DNA of 53,415 nucleotides. Source: a virus. Below, piece after piece: positions 40,013-47,074 of the stretch. Where the stretch lies: positions 1 to 53,415 of the IMG/VR virus record IMGVR_UViG_3300031730_000059; one strand, 5' to 3'. The position numbers and the translations under genes were made by a program. Each line of letters begins with the position of its first letter. Position 1 is the first letter of the stretch. The notes beneath the pieces are model-generated. The model was not told the origin of the DNA, ran no database searches, and saw nothing but the letters and a program-made list of their open reading frames with translations.

Positions 40013-40474
40013 TCGCGAAAGTGCCCACGCCCATAGCGCCCCGCCCGCCACCTTCGCCACGAACTGCAAGAGCACGATGTGCGGCATCAGAGCACCGAAC
40101 GCCAGTGTCGGGAAGATCAGCGAGTCCACTGCCGCGCCGGCCACGTTCGAGCCGTTCGCGCGGAACAGCCACGAACCTCGCAGCTTGGTGAACGTCGCCC
40201 AGTCCACCAGAGCGGCAGCACTGAAGGCGCACGCGCTCGCCACCGCGATCATCCCTGCTGCCGGGTTCAGCACGTAGGTGAGCATGCCCGTGCAGGCGAT
40301 CAGCGCGCCCATCTGCCACGCCTTCATGCGGACTTGCAGCCAGTCCCGAAGAGCCAGGTCGAGACCGATCAGCACAAAGGCATTCACCGGCGAGATTGCA
40401 GGCCCGAAGGCGGCGACGCTCAGGTTCGCCAGCGTCATCGCGGCGGCGTAGATCAGGATTGCAAGGATCAGCAT
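39968..40474 (-). CDS. VUT-family queuosine precursor transporter (YhhQ-like)
   Basis: This 168-residue integral membrane protein has about five or six helices. AFVLIGLDLALRDWLQ and NVAGAAVDSLIFPTLAFGA are typical of the VUT/YhhQ family, whose members import preQ0 or preQ1. It is shorter than bacterial YhhQ (about 220), as phage forms often are. The ATG has an AGAGG site and overlaps the DpdA-like gene by seven bases, so the two are co-translated. This supports a salvage route feeding 7-deazaguanine to the transglycosylase. Confidence 0.82.
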   Translation of the reverse strand: MLILAILIYAAAMTLANLSVAAFGPAISPVNAFVLIGLDLALRDWLQVRMKAWQMGALIACTGMLTYVLNPAAGMIAVASACAFSAAALVDWATFTKLRGSWLFRANGSNVAGAAVDSLIFPTLAFGALMPHIVLLQFVAKVAGGALWAWALSRHQPRQWTSRSAQAR

Positions 40475-41145
40475 AGGGCCTCTTGAAGTGGTCGCTCCGT
40501 CCAAAGACTCGGCGGGTTGGTTGCGTCGATAGGTCGGGCTTTGCACTCTGCGCAGCCGGTGTCACGTTTGAAGTTCTGAGCCACGTTCGTGCTGTCGGCG
40601 CTGGCAAGCGGCCACGGCCCGGAAGCCTGCCCAAGCATCCGCAGGCCGTGAACCCAAGGCAGGCGCCCGAAGGTGCGGACAAGCGCGTTGAACGCCTCGT
40701 CCATGCGGCCATTCCAGGCCGGCGAGCCAATCTCCCAATACTGCCCGGCGCTGCCGAAGCACACGCGGCCCCAGTCCTCGCACAACTCCAGCAGGTAATC
40801 GACGGGCAGGCCAAGGTGCCACACGGGAATCCCGAACTCTCGGCGGTGCGGCCACGTTGCAACCATCTCGCGTTGTTGCTCCACCGTGCCGTCGATCACG
40901 TCAGGAACAACAGCCCAATGCGGGTGCGCCAGGATCGGATCGATCCATTCATAGAAGCCGTGCAGGTCGAACTCATCGCCGCGCGTCTTCACGCTGAAGG
41001 CCCCGTTGTCCAGCATGAGCGACTGCCCAATCCGAAGGCAGTGATCGAGGTTGTCAGGTCGCGCGAAGGACACACAGAAGTTCCGCCCGCTCATGCGTTC
41101 GAGCTGGGCCTTCGGTGTTATCGGCGTCCCGTGGTAATGGATCAC
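40468..41145 (-). CDS. DpdA-like DNA transglycosylase (TGT superfamily)
   Basis: This 225-residue protein carries a family pattern common to phage DpdA/TGT-like proteins: SLMLDNGAFSVKTRG (residues 42-56), WAVVPDVIDG (77-86), IPVWHLGLP (106-114), HGLRMLG (166-172) and ASADSTNVAQN (181-191). Asp 46, 82 and 184 are candidate catalytic or base-binding residues. A late CAEC may bind zinc. DpdA enzymes exchange guanine in DNA for a 7-deazaguanine. No preQ0 synthesis genes (folE, queC, queD or queE) are visible. The start is GTG 41145 behind AGGAG. Confidence 0.75.
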   Translation of the reverse strand: MIHYHGTPITPKAQLERMSGRNFCVSFARPDNLDHCLRIGQSLMLDNGAFSVKTRGDEFDLHGFYEWIDPILAHPHWAVVPDVIDGTVEQQREMVATWPHRREFGIPVWHLGLPVDYLLELCEDWGRVCFGSAGQYWEIGSPAWNGRMDEAFNALVRTFGRLPWVHGLRMLGQASGPWPLASADSTNVAQNFKRDTGCAECKARPIDATNPPSLWTERPLQEALC

Positions 41146-41221
41146 TTTGCTCCTATCTCACATAAACCGCCTTCAGGCTTCTCCCCGAAGGCGCGCAGAT
41201 CAAATCAACAAACAAACCCTC

Positions 41222-41797
41222 TCACCCACCCCCTGCGGCAGCACGAATGAGGGCGCGAACATCGTCAGGTGTGTAGAACGACTTACTGCGAGCAAGGCTG
41301 TACGTTGACTTCCAAATTGCATCGCACTGAGCATCTGACAGCGTGGGTGGGGCGGCATGGGCAGCGGTGGCGTCCAACAAAACCTTCGCTTCCGAGTACC
41401 AATGCTTCGGCCCGATCAGCGATAGGTCGAGACCGTCATAGGCAACCGCTTGGTGCATGGCCTCACGGAGCGCACCCGCGAGTTTTTTCGCCACCGGCTC
41501 TGCTCCCGCATCGGCTAGTGGGGCTGGCTTCGGGTTGTAGTGATCGAAGTGACAGCGGCCGGTCTGCATGCAAAGACTGCGCTCGCACGTCGCCACGTCG
41601 CAGATCGTCTTGCCTACCTGTGCGATCAGGGCTGGCTGTGCTGGTGCGGGGGTGAGAGCGGCACGGGCTTGCCATGCATGCCAAACGTCGAATGCAGTTA
41701 TGCCGTCACTTTGGTAGAGCTTGTACGGACCCCACCACGCCTCAAACTTGTCGCGTTCGCTCGGCTCACTGGCTGCGATGGGTTGGGGAGTGGTCAT
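41222..41797 (-). CDS. Hypothetical accessory protein with Cys-rich middle
   Basis: This 191-residue protein has an N-terminal segment DKFEAWWGPYKLYQSDGITA followed by FDVWHAWQAR, a pattern frequent in small phage accessory proteins. A Cys/His cluster (CDVATCERSLCMQTGRCHFD) could bind metal. The C-terminal region is helical. It starts by ATGA overlap with the upstream HTH gene. Between its stop and the DpdA-like start are 76 bases containing a GCCTTC/GAAGGC hairpin without T-run. Confidence 0.6.
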   Translation of the reverse strand: MTTPQPIAASEPSERDKFEAWWGPYKLYQSDGITAFDVWHAWQARAALTPAPAQPALIAQVGKTICDVATCERSLCMQTGRCHFDHYNPKPAPLADAGAEPVAKKLAGALREAMHQAVAYDGLDLSLIGPKHWYSEAKVLLDATAAHAAPPTLSDAQCDAIWKSTYSLARSKSFYTPDDVRALIRAAAGGG

Positions 41798-41994
41798 GTT
41801 GGGGCTTTCGCTGTTCGTTCGTAGGTGACAACGCGGCGCAACTTGAGCTTCTTCAGAAGGGCCGGGCTCGGCTCGGTTTTCCCACCGCTGCCAAGTCGGT
41901 ACAGGTAGCTGTGGTCGATGCCGAGCACCAAGGCGGCGGCTCTCACGCTCCCATGCTTCGCGACCAATTCGGCAACACGTTCTTGCAGGCTCAC
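41794..41994 (-). CDS. Small HTH DNA-binding protein
   Basis: This 66-residue protein has a helix-turn-helix pattern (RVAELVAKHGSVRAAALVLG, then IDHSYLYRL) followed by a basic tail. It reads like a YdaS/Cro-type repressor. The GTG start is eight bases after AAGGAG and overlaps the previous stop. It may regulate the accessory operon, possibly at the palindromic operator at 45180. Confidence 0.72.
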   Translation of the reverse strand: MSLQERVAELVAKHGSVRAAALVLGIDHSYLYRLGSGGKTEPSPALLKKLKLRRVVTYERTAKAPT

Positions 41995-42323
41995 GGTGTC
42001 TGCTCCTTCGGTGTTGTTTGTTGCGAGGGGGAATAACCCGCCGGTGCAAACGACGATCGTTTCTCGGCCCACACGCGAACCTTGCGCACCTCGGCGCGAA
42101 TCGCCGCCCGCCGCTGCTTCGCGTTGCCGGTGAACCTTTTGCCGCACCAGTCGAGATGGGCAATCGTGTTGCACCAAGGGCACGGCGTGTCGCCTCCGCT
42201 GGTCAGCCCATCCGCGTCACCGCTGTCCAAGTCCCACATGAAGCCGTCGATGCAAGTTCCATCCGGGTAGAAGGCTCCGAAGGTCGGCGCTTCGTACTGA
42301 CAACCGAGTGTTGGCGTGCTCAC
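41991..42323 (-). CDS. Cys-rich hypothetical protein
   Basis: This 110-residue protein has several cysteines, with CPWCNTIAHLDWCG resembling a zinc-binding knuckle, and a basic C-terminal half. The GTG start has AGAGGTGAAG upstream and overlaps the previous stop (GTGA). No family is recognised. Confidence 0.62.
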   Translation of the reverse strand: MSTPTLGCQYEAPTFGAFYPDGTCIDGFMWDLDSGDADGLTSGGDTPCPWCNTIAHLDWCGKRFTGNAKQRRAAIRAEVRKVRVWAEKRSSFAPAGYSPSQQTTPKEQTP

Positions 42324-42643
42324 GACTTCACCTCTGGCACTGTGGGGGCGGGCAGGGTCAGGTACTTGGCGATGAAGTCGGAGACTGACAGCCGAGATTC
42401 GCCCGGCCCGGCGCGGTTGCAGAAAATGCAGCCTTCAAGCGTGTCGCCGTCGAGAGCGCTGCACCCGGTTCGGTGGGCGCGTTCCAGCCGCGCCGGAAGT
42501 TCATCGACGGCACGCTGGCCGCCTTCAAACCGTAGCGCTTCGGTCAACTCGTCCAGCGTCAGGGCGCTCTCGTAGCAGGCGCCATCAGCGATGGTCGTGT
42601 AGAGGTTGTAAGCCCCGTCCTTGTGGAGAATCAATCGCGGCAT
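42320..42643 (-). CDS. Hypothetical accessory protein
   Basis: This 107-residue protein begins MPRLILHKDGAYNLYTTIAD, with helices in the middle and a CxxC pair (GCIFCN). CAGGAG precedes the ATG. It overlaps its upstream neighbour by 13 bases and the next gene by GTGA. Confidence 0.65.
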   Translation of the reverse strand: MPRLILHKDGAYNLYTTIADGACYESALTLDELTEALRFEGGQRAVDELPARLERAHRTGCSALDGDTLEGCIFCNRAGPGESRLSVSDFIAKYLTLPAPTVPEVKS

Positions 42644-43035
42644 GGTTGCTCCTGCTCTGGTGCGGGTGGGGCGGGAGGCAGGGGCATCCAGTGGGTAACG
42701 GATTCGCCGGCCGCCAATTCGCCAAGCTCGGACCAAAACATTCCGTCTTCCGGGTCGTGAGCGAGGTTGTCCTGAAAGACGTTGTTCCACTTTGAGCGAC
42801 GCCAAACGAGCACTTGCTCACCCTCGGCCGGCAACCGAACCTCAACGCTGATCCACCCCGCCTGCTCTGGCACGGCAGGCCAGCCCATAGCGGCGGCAAT
42901 GGCGTCGTGCACGACTTCGGTTGCGTCGCAATAAGGGCGGGGCGCGGGGAAGTGTTTGAGCAGTTCAACGGCGTAATGCTCCGTCATCCACCGATACGCA
43001 GCCGCCTCGAACTCTGTGCGGGTGGGGGTGGTCAT
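42631..43035 (-). CDS. DUF551-containing protein
   Basis: This 134-residue protein has a C-terminal half of the DUF551 type: WISVEVRLPAEGEQVLVW at residues about 67-84, ending with ESVTHWMPLPPAP. The family is common in phage accessory regions and has no known function. AAGGAGG precedes the ATG, which shares one base with the previous stop. Confidence 0.78.
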   Translation of the reverse strand: MTTPTRTEFEAAAYRWMTEHYAVELLKHFPAPRPYCDATEVVHDAIAAAMGWPAVPEQAGWISVEVRLPAEGEQVLVWRRSKWNNVFQDNLAHDPEDGMFWSELGELAAGESVTHWMPLPPAPPAPEQEQPCRD

Positions 43036-43388
43036 CAGAGTCCTCCTTCGTTTTCGTCGGACGGCAGGATGCGGTAGGTGCGAGCCGTCACCCCGTTGAT
43101 GCCCAACGTCAGCGCGCTCGCCAAGAAGCGATCCCAGGCGGTGCCGGCACCCTTCCGCTCTGCAATCGCGCAGGCCGAGCTGAGCAGTTCTGCCAGCGCG
43201 ACTTCGCGGGCGTTCTTCGGTCGCGGCACGCCGAGCAATTCGGCCTTGCGGCTCATGTCCGCGAGCATGCGAAGCCCATCTGCGCACTCGCGCAGCGTTT
43301 CACTGCGGCCGGGCTTGGCCCCCTGCTCCATTTCGGCCATGACTTCCCATGTGCCGGCCAGTTCATCGAGAATTGCGTTGGTGCTCAT
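43035..43388 (-). CDS. Hypothetical helical accessory protein
   Basis: This 117-residue, mostly helical, charged protein (ILDELAGTWEVMAEMEQG) has CGGAG upstream of the ATG. Its start overlaps the preceding stop by four bases. No motif is recognised. Confidence 0.65.
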   Translation of the reverse strand: MSTNAILDELAGTWEVMAEMEQGAKPGRSETLRECADGLRMLADMSRKAELLGVPRPKNAREVALAELLSSACAIAERKGAGTAWDRFLASALTLGINGVTARTYRILPSDENEGGL

Positions 43389-44101
43389 GTGGGCTCCGTA
43401 GGTGCGGTGGGGGTGGCGAGGGCTGCACGGATGTCTGGCAGCAAGCGCGATAACGGCATGAGAACCCACCCAAGTGGCAGACCTACGGCTCGGATTACGG
43501 CTCTTGCTTTGTCTTCGCTGTCGTAGGTGCTGGCGTGTGCGATCAGCGCGTATCCGAGTGCCGGACGCCCGCCTGTGCGAACGTCGTCACCGTGACCGAC
43601 ATCAAGCACTGTTTCGCACACAACAACCCAGCGCTCGGCCGGCTCGGCTTGGGGCTGCGCCGTGGGGGTGGCAGCATCCCATCGAGCAAGAGCTTCGGCC
43701 CCGTAGGCGTGCAGCACGTCCCGTATCGGCGGTCGGGCAATCTCGCCACGCACCATGGCAACGTGCACGGCAACCGGGTCTTGCAGCTTTGCCCGGATGT
43801 CCTCGGCTTGGGGCTGTGTGGTTAGAGCTGCCTCAAGCTCGTCGGCCGCCGTCGCCATTTCTGCTGCGGTGGTCATTAGTCGATAGGATTGCAAAGTTGG
43901 TATGCAACCTCGAAGGTCTGCGATGTGGGCAAGTACCACGCCCCGCAAGTCTGCCCCGCCCTGCTCAGCAGTAAGGCGCTCAAATGCTTCGGCGGCTTGC
44001 TCTACTTCGGGGATGTAGTGCCACGTTTCATAGTCGCGGCTCATCTTTATCAACTCGACGTAGGCGCGCAGCATTGCGGCTACTGTTTTGGGCTCGGTCA
44101 T
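43385..44101 (-). CDS. Hypothetical accessory protein, Ead/Ea22-like layout
   Basis: This 238-residue protein has an N-terminal helical half, a repeated Pro/Gln linker (TQPQAED, TAQPQAEPAE) and a strand-rich segment ERWVVVCETVLDVGHGDDV. The patchwork of modules is typical of variable phage accessory proteins. Coupled to both neighbours by ATGA overlaps. Confidence 0.65.
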   Translation of the reverse strand: MTEPKTVAAMLRAYVELIKMSRDYETWHYIPEVEQAAEAFERLTAEQGGADLRGVVLAHIADLRGCIPTLQSYRLMTTAAEMATAADELEAALTTQPQAEDIRAKLQDPVAVHVAMVRGEIARPPIRDVLHAYGAEALARWDAATPTAQPQAEPAERWVVVCETVLDVGHGDDVRTGGRPALGYALIAHASTYDSEDKARAVIRAVGLPLGWVLMPLSRLLPDIRAALATPTAPTEPT

Positions 44102-44412
44102 GCTGTCTCCTTAAGGGTGCTGTCGATCAAGGCCAGAAGTTCCTCTTGGCACAGCGCCTGCCCGACATCGCCCTTGAACTTGCGAACGCCGAACCACCAG
44201 TCCAGCAGGAGCGCCAAACGCTGCGAGTCGGTGGGCTGCTCAGCAGTAAGGCGGCGGCGATCAGCGTCAGCCGCGAGAATGGCGCGGGCAATCGGCACGC
44301 GCTCGCTGTGGGTTGTCGAGCCGATCAGGCCGCTGAAATACAGGTCGTGATAGACCTTGAGAATGTCGGCGTCCGATAGGCTCAGTCCCGCCTCTCCCTG
44401 GGTGGCTTTCAT
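44098..44412 (-). CDS. Hypothetical accessory protein
   Basis: This 104-residue helical protein (LSLSDADILKVYHDLYFSGL, then RLALLLDWWFGVRKF) resembles the short helical segments found in many phage and plasmid accessory proteins. The ATG follows a GGAATAG sequence. Between it and the next upstream gene is a 66-base spacer with a 50-base repeat. Confidence 0.65.
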   Translation of the reverse strand: MKATQGEAGLSLSDADILKVYHDLYFSGLIGSTTHSERVPIARAILAADADRRRLTAEQPTDSQRLALLLDWWFGVRKFKGDVGQALCQEELLALIDSTLKETA

Positions 44413-44423
44413 GCTGCTATTCC

Positions 44424-44473
44424 TTTGTTAATCTGGCCTGATCGTTTCTGGGGGTCCACTGGCGCGGCTGTTG
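44424..44473. repeat. Approximate 50-bp repeat, copy B (gene junction)
   Basis: The second copy of the element at 39963-40012. Here it fills the spacer between two small genes. Both copies lie at gene boundaries of the leftward operon. Confidence 0.6.
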
Positions 44474-44478
44474 ATAGA

Positions 44479-44637
44479 TCAGAGCTTGTCGCGCCGCTCG
44501 TTCAGCCGCTTGATGTAGTGCGCCAGCTTTGCCCGGTCGTCGGGGTGCACCCATACCTGCACCACCACACGGCCGAGTTCCCGCTGGCGCTGGCGCTCTG
44601 CGGCCTTGCGCTCCGCTGGTGTCAGCGCCGGGCTCAT
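44479..44637 (-). CDS. Small basic protein, Arc/RHH-like
   Basis: This 52-residue protein has an N-terminal charged helix (SPALTPAERKAAERQRQREL), a short strand VVVQVWVHPDD and a helix with RLNERR. The layout suits a small ribbon-helix-helix-type DNA-binding protein of phage accessory regions. It starts by ATGA overlap with the gene upstream. Confidence 0.7.
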   Translation of the reverse strand: MSPALTPAERKAAERQRQRELGRVVVQVWVHPDDRAKLAHYIKRLNERRDKL

Positions 44638-44921
44638 CGCTGCGGCCTTTGCTTGCCAAGCGCATCTGCCACCTCGTCTCGGATGTCCTTCAAGAACTCG
44701 CGTGCGCTGGAGAGCGTGAAGTAGCAAAGGCCGGCCTGCGCTTTGATTTCGATGCTCTCAAGGGCCGCCGAATGCCTTCCTGCTGCTGTAGCTTGTTCGA
44801 TAGGGTTCGCCCAATCAAATTCGTCGCCGTGGCAGCCGCCGCAACGCGGGTGATGGTTGCCGGCCACCACTAGCTTTTCCGCGCCGCAGTTGGTGCAGCG
44901 GTAGGAGGTGGCGTCGCTCAT
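44634..44921 (-). CDS. Zinc-ribbon protein
   Basis: This 95-residue protein has a two-knuckle zinc ribbon: YRCTNCG at residues 7-13 and HPRCGGCHG at 24-32. A helical C-terminus follows. It could bind nucleic acid or mediate protein contacts. It is joined by ATGA overlaps on both sides. Confidence 0.72.
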   Translation of the reverse strand: MSDATSYRCTNCGAEKLVVAGNHHPRCGGCHGDEFDWANPIEQATAAGRHSAALESIEIKAQAGLCYFTLSSAREFLKDIRDEVADALGKQRPQR

Positions 44922-45139
44922 GACTTTGCTTCCCGGTGTCCGCTCAGCGTCTCAGCCCAATCGCCGTAGTGCCCGAACATCACGCCGTCGCTGAACTCGA
45001 TGTAGCCATCGCGGGCCACTTTGTAGGTCAGCCCCTTGTCTTTGCAGTAGGCGCGGAACTCGGCATAGGCCGGGTCGGCGGCCTTCCTAGGTGCCGGTGC
45101 CTTGAAGTAGCTGCTCAGCGCGTTACTCAGTTGCCGCAT
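44918..45139 (-). CDS. First gene of the accessory operon, hypothetical
   Basis: This 73-residue basic protein (SSYFKAPAPRKAADPAYAEF) follows the strong promoter at 45168-45196 with an AAAGGAG site before its ATG. A leader of about 22 bases would precede it. Family unknown. Confidence 0.7.
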   Translation of the reverse strand: MRQLSNALSSYFKAPAPRKAADPAYAEFRAYCKDKGLTYKVARDGYIEFSDGVMFGHYGDWAETLSGHREAKS

Positions 45140-45167
45140 GTCGTTCTCCTTTGAAGTTGGCAAGGCC

Positions 45168-45196
45168 ATTATAGCACAGGTGACATGTCACGTCAA
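45168..45196 (-). promoter_or_regulatory. Consensus sigma70 promoter with palindromic operator
   Basis: On the minus strand TTGACG (45196-45191) and TATAAT (45173-45168) are 17 bases apart. A perfect 12-base palindrome GTGACATGTCAC (45180-45191) occupies most of the spacer and touches the -35. It drives the leftward run from 45139 and is likely repressed by a dimeric regulator. That regulator is not the one of the 50-kb switch, whose operator differs. Confidence 0.9.
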
Positions 45197-45283
45197 GAGG
45201 GCACTATTTACAAAAGTCGCCTCTGGTTCCATGCGAAGCGCGCCGGCCTGATCAACAAAACGACTCCGCCTCGGGTTGTTCAT
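45188..45283 (-). CDS. Tentative mini-protein overlapping the promoter
   Basis: A 31-codon frame begins with ATG behind AGAGGACACC and ends inside the -35 region of the promoter. The product is basic and then hydrophobic (NNPRRSRFVDQAGALRMEP). It may be real, but the non-coding nature of the promoter makes this uncertain. Confidence 0.3.
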   Translation of the reverse strand: MNNPRRSRFVDQAGALRMEPEATFVNSALLT

Positions 45284-45301
45284 GGTGTCCTCTTGCTCAG
45301 T

Positions 45302-45538
45302 TCAAAGCCACGCCATTGCATCGAGCAGGCTCTCGCCGGCCGGTGTAAGGCGCGCACGCCCACGGCCTTCGTCGCCAACCCTGTTCACCTCAATCAGCGC
45401 ACCCGGCATCGCTTCCAGAAGCGGGTAAACGATCTTGCTCACGGGCGCCCAGCCTTCCGCGCATTGCTGCTCCTTGGCAATCAGCTTCAACAGGTGCTTT
45501 TGCCCAGCATCCAGCTTCTTCGGTTCTTCGGTGTTCAT
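45302..45538 (-). CDS. Winged-helix-like hypothetical protein
   Basis: This 78-residue protein has the pattern helix, helix, strand pair (VSKIVYPLLEAMPGALIEVN, then RARLTPAGESLLDAM) seen in small winged-helix proteins. It could be a DNA-binding regulator, perhaps of the promoter just downstream. The ATG follows GAGGACGC. Confidence 0.65.
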   Translation of the reverse strand: MNTEEPKKLDAGQKHLLKLIAKEQQCAEGWAPVSKIVYPLLEAMPGALIEVNRVGDEGRGRARLTPAGESLLDAMAWL

Positions 45539-45583
45539 GGGTGGCGTCCTCTTGCTTGTATGGGGCGGGGTGGGGGTTAGGCG

Positions 45584-45763
45584 TCACTTCACCTGCACGC
45601 AGACGAAGGACATTTCCTTCACAGTGCCCTTCACGAGCTTCTTGGCCTCTTCGCCTGCGGCTTGGCAAACAGCGACGCTGGAGAATCCCTGCACCGATGT
45701 CGTCGCGTTGGAATCAGTCTTGCCGAGCATGCCGACATGGAAAAACAGAATCAAAGTCCACAT
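45584..45763 (-). CDS. Small protein with N-terminal hydrophobic segment
   Basis: This 59-residue frame starts with ATG behind GGAGAG. The first 14 residues are hydrophobic (MWTLILFFHVGMLG) and the rest is polar with two cysteines. It could be a short secreted or membrane-associated protein. Its clear ribosome site and its fit between two genes support it. Confidence 0.55.
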   Translation of the reverse strand: MWTLILFFHVGMLGKTDSNATTSVQGFSSVAVCQAAGEEAKKLVKGTVKEMSFVCVQVK

Positions 45764-45796
45764 GGTTGTTCTCTCCGTTTGGTGGGGCTAGGGTGG

Positions 45797-46537
45797 CTAC
45801 AGGCTGTGGGTGCCAGGAGCACCCGCCGCCAGTGCTGCCGCTGTCTTCTCGCGCCCGCGCGCCGTGCGTGAGCCGGCAGGGCTGCGGGTGGTCTGCGCTG
45901 CGTCAAGCGCTCCCTCAAGCCGGTCCTCAAGATCCTGCGGCGCGCCCTCGTCGTCGCCGTCCTTCTCGACATTGGCACCTGCTGCAAACAGGTCGCCAGC
46001 ATCCGGGTGGTCCTTCTCGAAGGCCTCGGTCGTTCCGTCGATCGCATCGACCGGCTTCTCTGGCGCCACCAGCGTGACCCAGATCGGCTGACCGACGTGC
46101 ATGCCCAGCATGCCGCTGCGCGCTGCGTCGAGATCGCTTGTGCCAACACGCAGCCGCAGCACAACGGTGCCGCCTTGCTTCGGTTCGCAGCTGAACTTGT
46201 CGATCTTGCAACCGCCGAAGCTCATCGGCTTGGTGTCGTCGATGCCGTCGTCGACTGCGAGCGTCCAGCCTTCGTGCTTCGTGGGTAGCAGCACGCGGTC
46301 GATGCTGTTGCACTGCAGGACCGACAGCACCTGCTCGACGCCTTCGAGATCGGGCTGATCGTCATGGCGCTTGTACAGCGTCGGGCGCAGCTTCGGGTCG
46401 ATCAGGTCGAGGATCGTATTGCCGGTCGTGATCTCGAGGCCGAGAGATACGGCGGGCTTGTCATCGTCGCCGTGCTTCTCCACGCGGTTGGTCACGGTGG
46501 CGAGGTGGGCTTCGGTGAACGTGAGGATCTGAAACAT
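45797..46537 (-). CDS. Conserved-type phage protein of the recombination module
   Basis: This 246-residue protein begins MFQILTFTEAHLATVTNRVE and has a beta-rich body (KPAVSLGLEITTGNTILDLI) with an acidic, low-complexity C-terminal third. Similar proteins accompany phage recombinases and may bind single-stranded DNA, judging by the acidic tail and position. That is inference. CAGGAG precedes the ATG. Confidence 0.65.
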   Translation of the reverse strand: MFQILTFTEAHLATVTNRVEKHGDDDKPAVSLGLEITTGNTILDLIDPKLRPTLYKRHDDQPDLEGVEQVLSVLQCNSIDRVLLPTKHEGWTLAVDDGIDDTKPMSFGGCKIDKFSCEPKQGGTVVLRLRVGTSDLDAARSGMLGMHVGQPIWVTLVAPEKPVDAIDGTTEAFEKDHPDAGDLFAAGANVEKDGDDEGAPQDLEDRLEGALDAAQTTRSPAGSRTARGREKTAAALAAGAPGTHSL

Positions 46538-46558
46538 TGGGGCTCCTGTGGTTGGCCT

Positions 46559-47074
46559 TCAGGCCGGGTGGGTTTCTGGCTCGGTGACCTTCTTCGCGCG
46601 CACCGGCGGCTGATACCGCACGGCCTCGCGCTCGCTCACCTCGAAGCGGAACTGCACGCTCCATTCGAGGGTCGCGTAGTCGATGCACTCGTCGATGAAC
46701 TTCGAATAGGCTCGAACACCGAGGCGTTCTGTCTCGCGGTAGACGCGCCGCGGCGTCGCGCGCTTGGCGCCTGGCAGCTTGACCATCTCGTACTTCGGCT
46801 CGCGTTCGAGAATCACGTTCTTCAGGTGGCGCTTCCAGATGTCCGTCGTGAAGCGCTCGCCGTTGACGCGCACCTGCTCCGAGATCTGGTTCAAGACCGG
46901 CCCGTGGAAGAACTTGCGCTGTTGAATGCCGATCGGCTCGATCGCTGGGCCGACGGTGATCAGGACGCTGCCGCCGTTGTCTAGCATGGCCTTCGCGTGC
47001 TCGTAGCCGCGCGTGATCGCCTCGTGCGCGGCGTGGCGGGTCAGCGCGATAGCGCGGAACTCGACGTCGCTCAT
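46559..47074 (-). CDS. ninB: NinB-family recombination protein
   Basis: This 171-residue protein matches the NinB layout: an N-terminal helix (AAHEAITRGYEHAKAMLDNG), the central QRKFFHGPVLNQISEQ, and a tail RETERLGVRAYSKFIDECID. NinB binds single-stranded DNA and helps lambda-type recombination. The ATG follows GGCAGG and overlaps the upstream stop by ATGA. Confidence 0.85.
   Translation of the reverse strand: MSDVEFRAIALTRHAAHEAITRGYEHAKAMLDNGGSVLITVGPAIEPIGIQQRKFFHGPVLNQISEQVRVNGERFTTDIWKRHLKNVILEREPKYEMVKLPGAKRATPRRVYRETERLGVRAYSKFIDECIDYATLEWSVQFRFEVSEREAVRYQPPVRAKKVTEPETHPA

Noticed and set aside
41160-41200. Terminator between the DpdA-like gene and the gene upstream
   Set aside because: There is a GCCTTC/GAAGGC hairpin but no T-run on either strand, so termination is not supported.
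44417-44665. 82-codon minus-strand frame over 44417-44665
   Set aside because: It overlaps the better-supported Arc/RHH-like gene (44479-44637) and the zinc-ribbon gene start in another frame, and its end lies in the 50-base repeat.
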